A stretch of 64,000 nucleotides of DNA from Membranipora membranacea (Eukaryota > Bryozoa > Gymnolaemata > Cheilostomatida > Membraniporidae), in assembly GCA_914767715.1 (NCBI GenBank), contig OU612066.1:26076283-26140282 (forward strand). Direction: 5' to 3'. Numbering within the stretch: position 1 is the stretch's first letter; every line of letters starts with the position of its first letter. The notes below the pieces were generated by a model. It was given only the letters and a program-made list of their open reading frames with translations. It was not told where the DNA came from and made no database searches. Shown here one piece after another: positions 1-10,155 of this stretch. The position numbers were made by a program, and so were the translations under genes.

Positions 1-3000
1 TTACTCTGTAACACAGAGAAGCCTAACACAGCCTGGGTTTCAGCAGTTATAAGTTCACCGGTCGGGTCAAAGGTCACATTCGATACAGACATAGACGGTG
101 TCGTCAAAGCGTTTCTGAGCTCCCCATAGAACACACTTGGAACATCTGAATGTGGGATTGTTTTCTTGTAAGCTGCGACAGCACCAACGACAGCGTGGTA
201 GGTGGAAATGAGTTGGTCAACGTTTATTTCTGTTAGTCTGTCGCATAACCTCTTGTTTGTGTTTAACCATGGAAGCTGATTTTCTTGTGGGTAACTGTCA
301 CACAGGGATCGGTTAATGAAAGCTGTGATCGGTTGAAGTACGTTGTCATTCCCTGGCATCTGTGACGCACTTACAAGCTGAAGTGGAGACGGTTTGTCAT
401 CTTGGTGATGATTGATCATCAAAGACTTCAATTGTTCTGATTTGCCTACCTCAGAGTTGACGAGCAGAATTTTCTGGTACCTTAGTCTGCTTGGACTAAG
501 ATAGGCCTGAACGAAGAAGCTCGCTGTAATAGTAAAGAAGATATTAATTTGTTTCAGAAAGAAAGCTATCAATAATCCTAAACTACCAGACTTGGTTCAG
601 GAATCGCCTCCTTTTATTTCAGGGGTATAGCAGGGGTATTCAAACTTTTATCAGTTCAACTGGTTTCCATTATTAATCCGATTCTGGTTGATGATAACAA
701 GAATAATCATGTATTGTCACCCTTCTGCTAGCTTTTGTTCCAATCGATCGTCGCAGCGCAAAATGTCCCAGTAGTGTTTTCATCCCTCCAATACTGTGGT
801 TGTTTCTATACTATATGCTGTACACTCTTACCTTGTTTTTCCAATCCATAGTATATGACAACATTCGATTCCTTATGGCTGACAACATCATCTGCTATTC
901 TAGTATAGTATTCATTGTCATTCTTTGATATGTCTATCCCTCGTACCATCGCAACGCAAACACCAGTAGCCTGTAAAAATATTGTTAGTCTCAGATTTAT
1001 GAGAGAAGCAACATGGAGAAATGCATCATTAGATTTAGAAAATAACAATTTTACAATCACAAATTCCAGGTTCAATGTCAGTCAGTCATGGTAAGAAATA
1101 TTTTCAAATTGAATTCAATTGTCTACCACGTACTATGTATCCATTTTGACAAGTAAACAGTCAAACTATACCATGTCCCTCGAAAAACATCAAACAATAG
1201 CCTTCACGCAGCCATGGTTTTTGGTTTTTCTTGGTTCCTAATAACGAATAAAACAAAAAACCGTTGCCGCAAATCAATCATAGCAAAGCCAAATATTACC
1301 TTTGATAGCTTATCGATGATTTCTGGACATTGCCCATGTTCTGCGTCTTCTGTGTAGAGTACTGAGATGTACACCCATCCTTGTTTCTTCACAAACTCAA
1401 ATAAACTCTGAAATGAGGCAAATTGTTTCTACAGGTAATGAGAGTGTATGAAACGACTATATCAACTTGTTAATGTTTTTCTATAAAAATGTTCCATTCT
1501 CCCTGGTTTACTGAAATGTTTTTTGCTAGGTGAGAGCGAAAGAGTCATGCAACTGTTACATTTGAATATGGTTTTGAGTATCCAGTAAATGTGAACGAAA
1601 TTTGAGCTGGGAAAGTCTCAATAGCCGAGGTCAAGCAGACTGCGATATAAGACTAAGAAGCAATATTCTCAGGTTTCCCATGTTGACTCAATGTTTTGGT
1701 ATTCCCATTGCCCGAATCTTACTTGGACTTTCAGGTTCATGTTGCTTTGAAGGAATGCATGGACACGCCCTATTCAACTACTATCAGGCTTGTATTAATG
1801 TTTACTTGGTTTCTTACAACACCAGTCAATATTTGTTATTGAAGCAATGAACTAGTTCATTGATTGAAGGGTGTTGAAATAAAATACCTTTACTGCTCGC
1901 AAGGCTTCATAAGTTCAAAATTAAATTCATGGAATTCTATATACTGCATTATCCTACAATATGTCTCAGGTTCCTCATACAATGGCTAAGCCGGAAGGAA
2001 TCTGGTATACAAACACTTGAAGTGTCCATATTAGTCACGATAACAGCCCGGGTGTATTTTGAAAAACCCTGGCCCAAGTGAAACTTCCTTGTATGATTGA
2101 GGAGTTCACTAAATTTGAAATTTGGAAAAAGTCAGTCAATTTATCTTATTATTGTGTCTGGTGCTCCTTCTACACAGACTTATCCTGCATAAATAAGCTG
2201 TGAACTCAATTTTGAGCTAATGCTATGATTACAGGAAACAGACCTTCTAAGTCTTCATATTTGGATCCAGAACTTGAGTAATACCCATACTACTAACAGC
2301 ATTGACCACCCAGGTAGGCACCTAGGTTATCTATTTTAGGTGGCTTGTAATCTTAGGGCTGAACATAATTTTTTTCTAGTGAAAACTCTTGACTGTCTTC
2401 ATCAATATGTTTGGTTCGCATTTTGGCACTGGGTAAACCAATGAACTCCCGTGAGTAAACTATGAGTCATGAAAAGTTTCAATTGGAATTTCCACTGCCA
2501 AAAATCCAGGTCTTACTTCCTTATATGATGCAATCATTCTAGGTGTTCTCAATTATCCCGCCTCCTTAAAACGTCATTGTATCACAGCTGGCTAAATAAT
2601 CCTAATACCTCCTGATCTCAAAACACAAATCTCCTTTGTTAATTCGACTTCCTCCTTGATATCTTTAGATATCATGCCAAGATACTGGCACATGAACTTA
2701 TAGGCTTATCATAACAAATGATACTGATATTGGGATAGACCATGTTGTTTTGTTGGGATGGCAGTTGTATATCGTCACCCTCTTCCCTTCCCATCATGCA
2801 AGTAAAACCGCATGGAAGAATATATACCCTGAATATCCTCTTTCTTTCTCTCCAGTCAATAAATAACAGGCACCTCCACCCAAACCCTCCTATTGCAGCT
2901 TATACTCACTCCTAGACCAAGTTTGGTCCATATGCCTGCATTCCGAGTCGCTCCCAATCCACTGGTCACGCTTTTGCCTGGGGCGTGACCAGTGGAAGGG

Positions 3001-6000
3001 AGCAACAGGAATGCAGGCAATTGGATTAAACTTGATCTAACTCACTCCTAGATGTTGATTTTGATCAACACACTAATGACATGGTTTATTGGTTCATTCT
3101 GGCTAAGATGGGCTCATGTCGTTTGTAGGAATGGTAACGGTGTTTAGAACTATACTATTTTAAAACTTGGATTTAAAACCTGTAAGTGAATTTATTCTAT
3201 CCTATTTATTTACCTTTCATCTCTATAAGAATTTCCATCAGACCCAAAACAATCACACTTACTCTCAATTCTTGCAGCGATGACATTGAAGCTCTGAAGA
3301 AGTTCCCATTTTCTTGCCCTGACGTCAGATTGTAAGCTGTCGCTCCCGTGCTAATCAGAGGAATATCCGTTCCCTTCAGCATAGTTTGAGCTAGTCGGGC
3401 ATTCTTGTTTGTCATCAGACCAACAAATCCTGAATTCACATGACAACAAAGTTACTTTCAATATTGACTGAAATATTGGCTGGTTTTGAAAACTGCGCTG
3501 GTAATCCTAGTCAAAGTGCTCAGAAGGCTCCAATGAGAGATAGTGACATTACATTATCAACCACTCATTTTGTGGAAAGGAGTGGATGCTGGTTGATAAT
3601 GAAATGCCACTAACCTCGCACTGGAGCCGTCTGACCATTTAGACTGTGGTAATCTAAGAGTCTGACAGATCACCTTGGCTTGAATGAGCATAAGAGAACT
3701 TTCCTTAATTGTGATAGCGAGAGACACCAGGGGAATTAGTTAAAAATCAGGCTAAACAAAAATTTTCACGGAAGGATACTGGAAAGTTAAGTTAGCCTAC
3801 TAAGAACACACACCATGATGGATTCTGAACCCGGAAAATTTTCAATATAGGGTATCTATTTTGCTGATTAAATACCACTGTCCTAATAATAAGTCGGTAC
3901 AACTTTGCACCAGCCCATTGATAAGCGAAATATTATCAGAGAGGGAATTCCCCGTCATATGATATGCAGTGCAATCTCAACACACAGTCAACATGATACT
4001 TATCACTAACAATACAACGAGCTACTCATTTTGCCCTACCATAAAGTGACAGTCCTACTAGGCCATGTTTGGTATGCTTTTAAAGATCTCAGGCTGAAAA
4101 GTCATTAGGGCATATGAGATGAAACAGCCTGTGAACCTAGTTGCAGTAAAGCTGCTGCAACGTCTGGAAATAGGAATCATAGTGGATCATAGTGATTTAT
4201 TGCTATTTTACACAATTTTTATTTTTTTATTATTTTTATTAGCCCTTTGAAGCTCGCAATATTCGAGTTACTGGGGTAATATATCCACTTTCCTAATAGG
4301 ACTGACACTTTAACAAAAATCACTGTGAGACACCGTGACCAACCAATAGTAAACTGCCGCATTTCCTAACTTTGGGGGTGTGGGAGTGGGATTGAAGCTC
4401 TCTCTGCTTTTCGTTACCTGATAAATTCGTCCAATTATCTTTTAACTGCCACCACCACCAACCCCAAGCCCAAAGTAAGGAAATGCGGCAGTCCTATGAA
4501 AACCCCAAGCAAATATTAAGAGTAAAAACCATCGATAATCTCCTCTTCTTTTACTATTAATGAAAGTTTTTCACGGCAATGAATTTAGAAAAGTTACCCA
4601 CCGATGGGTAGAGATATGTTCTCTTTGATTGGTGTTCCAGGCTCCCATACCTCAGCTGGTAGATTGTCAGATATGGCTTTCCCTGTCCGGCTCTCACTAA
4701 GGCAGATGTCCTCCACCTTAAGCTCTATAATGATATAATATTTTAACAACATTATTAATCATCGTAAGCATAGAATGATAGAATGTCAGGTTAGCAAAGA
4801 ATGACAGCTTGTCAGGGTAAGACACACACGTCAAGGTCTAACTCCTTTCACAAATACGGCTGAAATCACATACTGTTAGGGGCATATTTCTACTACTGTT
4901 GTGTACTGGTATCATGATTGATACTTTTCTTCTTCCAGGATTCGCAACTATTAGTTTTCCTCCTCAGCAACAATTCAAAGCCAAATGAAGTTTTTATTTA
5001 AAGCCCAAAGAGTCACCAAATCATCACTGGGATTCAAATCTATCTGTGTGGTATTACCAGTGATGGCAATAAAGGTGTTTTACTTAGATGGTTAAGACGT
5101 CATTACCGAAACCTGAGCTTGATCAAACTGAAAGCTTCCCTTATTTCATTTGATAGTGACTGCAGGCACTTGACATATGATAAACAACTGAGCCTGCCCT
5201 GACGTAGAACAAGTGTGATCCAATTTGCTCGCAGTCCAGTCATTCCCATTCTTCTGGTGAGCTGCCGGCAGCTCAAACCCTAGATGCTGGAAAACTGGAT
5301 CATGCTTGATCTACCCCTGACTATAAATAAGGGAACACCTAACTTACCATATTTGACACCTGGCATCACTAAGTGACGAAGCTGCTCATCCGTATCATTT
5401 TTATTCAGTTGATCGATGACATATTGAGCTGTTAGGGTGTGAGCCACATTCTGAATAGACGTAGGAGATCGCCTATCACAAGTCGCTGACTCGGTAAGTT
5501 CTGCTAAGTAGACTATCTTCGCTGTCGAGTTGTGACGTGAATCTAAAACAAAAGATTTCTCAGATTACAAGTTTTGCAAGCGTTGAGGTGACGGAGGAAA
5601 GTTCAACTCTGCAGATTTTTTGCGGGATGTGTTTCGGGTGGACCGGCCAACTGAAGCAAGTTGGCTGGGTAGGGAGGAAGAGTAAAGCAGTTTTCAATGA
5701 TACTTCCCCTCCGACATTTTTTGCTGCCGCTCAGGTTGATTGCAGGTCAAATTGGCCTGACTGAAGCTATCAGTTATTAAACACACACACATTGGGATAG
5801 TCTAAGTGCTCAGACTAGTCTTCTGCTCGGACGCCTGCAAGGGGAGTTTGTGCGGAATGTTTGATAATGGAATACCTCATACTCGCACTCTCAACCATCT
5901 GAGCGCTTGACGAGGGATTATATCTCGCAATCCTTATCTAGTTTAATAAATCAGTATCTTATCAATAAATCAAATGTCACTCTTGTTATTGTATAGAGGC

Positions 6001-7074
6001 ATCTCATTCAATACAGCCACTCCTTTAGCCCAAGAAAGTTCGAAGAAAATGATGCCATTCCGAACAGCATCGTTACGAGCCTCTATCTGTTTTCTAATCA
6101 TTTTCCCGTTTTGAGGACACTTCATAGTAATCTGAATTTGATTGTCAGGTCTGTCTTGGTGGCAATAATGTCCCTAGATAAATATTTTGCACCAATGCAC
6201 GTATACAATACAAGTATCATTGATTGAAGAGATGTGTCGTACATTTCTCGAATTGGACAAAAGAACTGACGCATTGTGGGAAAGTCATCACCTAATCTGT
6301 CCTTGTCCACCCACCGGAAATCCTATTCTTATACATCCACACCAACCTCCTAACAGAAATGACAGTACTCCCAACAGCACACTTACTGTAAAGAGGCGAA
6401 TACCAGTTGCTACATATAGGAACTGATTCTAATTATTTCAACAATGATATGAGGAGAAACCGCGGATTTGTGTTTGTTTTTCGAGTTTGGTGTAGACCAT
6501 TGAAACAACTCTAACTAAGCTATGTCGCCTCCCATAGTTACACGAATCTGGTCAGCTATATAACTCGCTGCCTGTCTCTGTCATCTCATGTGTTCTAGTT
6601 CTAGCAGTTTATTGTTTTAAGTCTAACATAGACCAGGCTATGACACCTGCTTCACCTGCTTCACCTGCTTTCTGTTGCTAATAGTTGCTATGACAGACTT
6701 TCTATGAGGACTTACGCTTTCTAATGTCTGACCAGGGAGTTTGGGATGAAGCCCCTCATCAGGCTGATCACATACAATATCACCACTGCCATCCAATTAG
6801 TGTAAATACTCAGACTGCTCCAATGCGAGTTAGTGGCATTACATATTCAACCACCCATTTATTGGTGGTTGATAATGTAATGTTGTATCTCGCATTGGAA
6901 CCGTCTTGTTGAATATTGGCAATTACTAGTATGTAAATTAGACAAACATTTCACAGTATCAGATAATCTAACCAACACATCTCGTGACAACAGCTTACCT
7001 TCATCTTGTGCTTTGAGTGAGCCCAGATGCGCCGACAGACAAACCACAATAAATACTAATCCTTTAGGCCACAT
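1..7074 (-). CDS. Class C GPCR-like receptor (metabotropic glutamate receptor-type ectodomain), partial
   Basis: Seven minus-strand exons are joined by GT..AG sites with phases that agree at every junction: 6999-7074, 5348-5542, 4602-4724, 3263-3429, 1300-1407, 832-970 and 1-523 (open at the window edge). They encode about 443 residues. The product starts with a signal peptide (MWPKGLVFIVVCLSAHLG, cleavage near SLKA-QDE). A periplasmic-binding-protein-like ligand domain follows in the usual class C order: IVYLAELTESATC, GFVGLMTNKNARLAQTML, IPLISTGATAYNLTS then FFRAS, KKQGWVYISVLYTEDAEHG, ATGVCVAMVRG and a late STYHAVVGAVAAY helix with paired cysteines. This order matches metabotropic glutamate and related receptors. 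The cysteine-rich linker and seven-helix part would lie left of position 1 and are not seen, so a receptor guanylate cyclase or other protein with the same ectodomain cannot be excluded. The ligand is unknown. The introns hold several fold-back elements. Confidence 0.8.
2917..3039. repeat. Fold-back MITE, family B copy 1, with 13-bp flanking direct repeats
   Basis: The left arm (TGCCTGCATTCC.. then GTCGCTCCC..CCACTGGTCACGC) is inverted in the right arm (GCGTGACCAGTGG.. then GGGAGC..GGAATGCAGGCA). The copy is flanked by identical ACTCACTCCTAGA at 2904-2916 and 3040-3052. It lies in an intron of the receptor gene. Related copies lie near 5207-5312 and 41133-41260. Confidence 0.6.
3507..3647. 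repeat. Fold-back MITE, family A copy 1
   Basis: Inverted arms begin near GTGCTCAGAAGGCTCCAATG and end near CTGGAGCCGTCTGACCATTT. The middle carries ATTATCAACCAC and its inverse GGTTGATAATG. It lies in an intron of the receptor gene and is older and less symmetrical than the copies at 6799 and 14205. Confidence 0.55.
4351..4493. repeat. Fold-back element
   Basis: ACTGCCGCATTTCCTAACTTTGGG-like sequence at 4353 is inverted at about 4469-4492 (CCCAAAGTAAGG then AAATGCGGCAGT). The two arms are separated by about 90 bases. It lies in an intron of the receptor gene. No target-site duplication was clear. Confidence 0.5.
5207..5312. repeat. Fold-back MITE, family B copy 2 (degenerate)
   Basis: The ends AACAAGTGTGATCCAATTT and AACTGGATCATGCTTGATCT resemble the ends of the copies at 2917 and 41133. 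A central GAGCTGCCGGCAGCTC palindrome is present. It is intronic in the receptor gene and degraded. Confidence 0.4.
6799..6910. repeat. Fold-back MITE, family A copy 2
   Basis: A near-perfect hairpin. CTCCAATGCGAG.. and ATTCAACCACCCA on the left are mirrored by TGGTGGTTGATAATG and CTCGCATTGGAACC on the right. It lies in the first intron of the receptor gene, about 90 bases from the donor of the signal-peptide exon. Confidence 0.6.
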
Positions 7075-7717
7075 CGCTTAATGCTTAACCCGAAGTGATA
7101 ATGTATCCAGCTTATCCTGTCCAATGTCAACCACCTGAGCTCCCGTTAGTCTGAGTTAATAGCTGTGGTGTTTGGTCTTTCCCCGAAGCTGTGTTCTTCT
7201 CATCCTAACCCTCCCTGCTCCTACCATAATCCTTACTACGATACGATGTTAACAGTGCCTCATTGATAATAGATTGCTCATTTTAACCACCAGTCAACTT
7301 GATTGCACACCAGCCAAATGTGGACTGTCAAATTTTTGTTAAGCTATCACATTATAAAGCACTGCTATAACCAGGAAGTTACCGTAGACTATTCAAGCAC
7401 TGCCAAAAGTCTAAATTTAACCTCTGTTGTTATATTATATCCCTGTTTGTTGTCTATGGAATTTGTCACCTACACTGCACTGCACACATTTGTAATGACA
7501 ACCAAAATACATTTATTGCTAAATCGTTCAATCGTTTACCTTCGACTCTTTGTTCCATGTCCGAACTAGCTTTTATTATAAACGAGGGTCGGTCCAATAT
7601 CTGCTGTCACCACTACTTATTTTTCTTTCTCTTTTTAATTTTGGCCCTAGATTTAAATCATTTTAAAGAATTAAAAAAACTACCATGTCCGGTGTCTGTT
7701 GCCAATGTTGATTGACT

Positions 7718-7778
7718 TAGCCTTGTAAAGTGGCTACTTTTTTGTCAAAACAAAAAAGTAGCCACTTGATAAGGCTAG
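7718..7778. repeat. Short hairpin repeat
   Basis: TAGCCTTGTAAAGTGGCTAC followed by TTTTTTG is inverted as CAAAAAAGTAGCCACTT then GATAAGGCTA, leaving a loop of about six bases. The perfect core stem is about 18 bp. Confidence 0.55.
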
Positions 7779-9428
7779 GATTGCGATTCCGTAATTGCTA
7801 GCAACATAAAGATAGATCACTTGACCAAGTATAATTTTACAATGTAGTGATAATATTAGCAGGAAAGTAACTTCATAGTAAATTGTAGAGAAATCATGGG
7901 ATGTTCCCGACCCTCGATAGGCTAGTATCGTTGTTATGATAACAATTTGTCAGTATTAACATTCTGCTATTTTTCCAGCAGAGTCACTTGGAGTTACTTG
8001 TTCATGTAGGCGAGTCAGACAAAATTGGAATATGATCTCATCTCAACGGAGCTGACAATAGGGCGCCTGGATAATGCACTCCGCATGACATCAAAGACCA
8101 TGATTATTTTTTCATTTGATAGTTTTGTTTGTTTTTTACTACTATGCGCCCATCTAGAAAGTCACCTGATGTAAATATTTGAAATTTTGCTATATATATA
8201 AATAGTTAGATGCTCAAAATTTAAAAACATTTGATGCAACCGGCCCATGTAGGAATAGATAGTTTCTGGATTATTCAGATGGGATTTCCTTGAAGTAGCT
8301 TAATTTTCAGATCTTTAACAAGGCTTAATCGGAGGAGTATAGCATATTATAGCCATGGTCTAAACTTGGAAGGAAATTTTGATTTTTACACCATCCAATA
8401 ATTGAATTATACGACATACCAATATATAAACCACGCTGCTAGGTTCTTAGATTTCCTTTGAAATGAATACATGAGTATAAATGAATATATGAGGACACTC
8501 AAATATTCCTGGTAATTTCAGGTTAAAGTTTCAATGCGGAACGATGTTACGGGCAGATGTCTTGGCATGGTTGGGTGTTTCTTACGTAGGTTGGTGCACT
8601 TATCACATTAATCACAATTGTGCGGTGTGAAAAGCACAGTACTGTCAACCAAGATGATTTAGGTACTTTCACTGGACAAGTTTTGTGAAGACAAATCTAT
8701 ATGAAATGTATTTATAATTATGAGATATCTCATAACACTGGAAATCTGTCTAGCTATGATGTGGTTTGATTTCATTCGCTAGGGTGCGTAGCCAAATTTA
8801 TCTTGGACTGGCTGTCATTTATTTGCTTTTTTTGGTTCTCCGATTGATGGGAATTGTAAAAGGAAAATGTACGACAAAGATGATCAGCTAAGATAAGTTA
8901 AGACAAGAATTTATTGAAACTCTCGCCAAAACCATGGGGTTTAAATGGAGTAGTTTTCAATGAATGAAGGAATAAATTCAGAAATGTAGTGTGACACAAA
9001 ATCTAGATAGCATATTTTACAAAAAAGCTATTGGCGTACTTTGTGGTCTGAGATAAGATGTGTTTTAACACTCACACACACCTAGTCTGAGCAACCAGAC
9101 TGTTGCCAATCCCCTCCGCCCATACCTAACAGTAACAGTCCCCCTGTTTGTTTCGTAATTATTAATTTGCAAATCCACAGAAATGGATAGGCAGTAATCA
9201 CCCACCATATTGAATTCAGCATAATATAATGAGATAGCGATAAATGCTCATATCAAGAGACGGGCCGCTAACAGTAATCCTCTGTTAATGTTATGGTAGT
9301 TGGAAACATAAAACTAATACACTGGTTTGAGTGGCCATGATAAGCGTTATTATTAGGAAACAGTCAGTGGCAAGAAGTGCAGGGTATCCATTATTTTGTT
9401 ATTTCTATTGCTGTGCAGAGTTGTTAAC

Positions 9429-9672
9429 CAGGGGGTCTTTCAGTTAAAAACAGCCAAAATTGCAATCTGATCGCTCACTCAGTGAGTGAGTTATACCTGC
9501 TATGGTCTTGCTCGGAAATCGGTTACTCGTTGTTGGAACTAAATACATTCTGAGTGAGCGATTCGGGAGCGATTTTGTCTAATTGAAAGACCAAGTGAGT
9601 GATGAACGTTATGATAGTGATAATTTACTATATTAGTGAGGCATCGCTCATTCTAATTGAAAGACCCCCCTG
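9429..9672. mobile_element. Small terminal-inverted-repeat element (hAT-like ends)
   Basis: The element begins CAGGGGGTCTTTCAGTTA and ends TAATTGAAAGACCCCCCTG. A second, subterminal TAATTGAAAGACC lies inside the right half, and GAGTGAGCGAT-type motifs are repeated inside. The CAGGGG terminus resembles hAT elements. No matching 8-bp duplication was seen, so family assignment is tentative. Confidence 0.45.
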
Positions 9673-10033
9673 AATTACTGTCTTAGAATTTGAATGCTAA
9701 GCAGCAGTTGTAAGCAGCTGTTCAGGGAATGTGATAGAAGACGAGTCTTTAGCGTTGTGCTCTTACAAATATTACTGTTTATTGGGTAACAGACCATGAT
9801 AAATTCATTGAGGACACAACTCCAATGAGCAGAATAAAGCCACAGGTTCTACCAGGTTCTACATATTTTCCCTTTTTTATTTTTTTATTTTGTTTTACTT
9901 TTTTTTACAGTTCACTTCCAACATGAGAATTAATTCACAAATGAGAGGAATACGTTTGGATTAAGCTGGCTGGCTGGAATGTAGAATATGACCATGACGA
10001 TAAACATATTGAATAGTTTTGTGTCATATAATA

Positions 10034-10039
10034 TTTATT
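10034..10039 (-). terminator. Candidate poly(A) signal of the WAP gene
   Basis: TTTATT on the plus strand reads AATAAA on the minus strand. It lies about 117 bases past the stop codon of the WAP-domain gene. Confidence 0.4.
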
Positions 10040-10155
10040 AATCTGGAGAAGAATAAAACACCATTCATTGATGTTCAACACATCCGTAGAAATACATGCA
10101 ATTTGTCACTATCATTGTTCCTAGTGAAGCATTATTGTAGGAGCGGCTAAATTTG

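Larger units (their letters stand above)
7075..10155. other. Intergenic stretch between two minus-strand genes
   Basis: No coding exon was recognised. It must contain the receptor promoter and 5' UTR (just right of 7074) and the 3' flank of the WAP gene. It holds two fold-back repeats (7718-7778 and 9429-9672) and otherwise AT-rich DNA without visible structure. The ORF at 7303-7569 (plus) has no recognisable domain and is probably chance. Confidence 0.6.
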
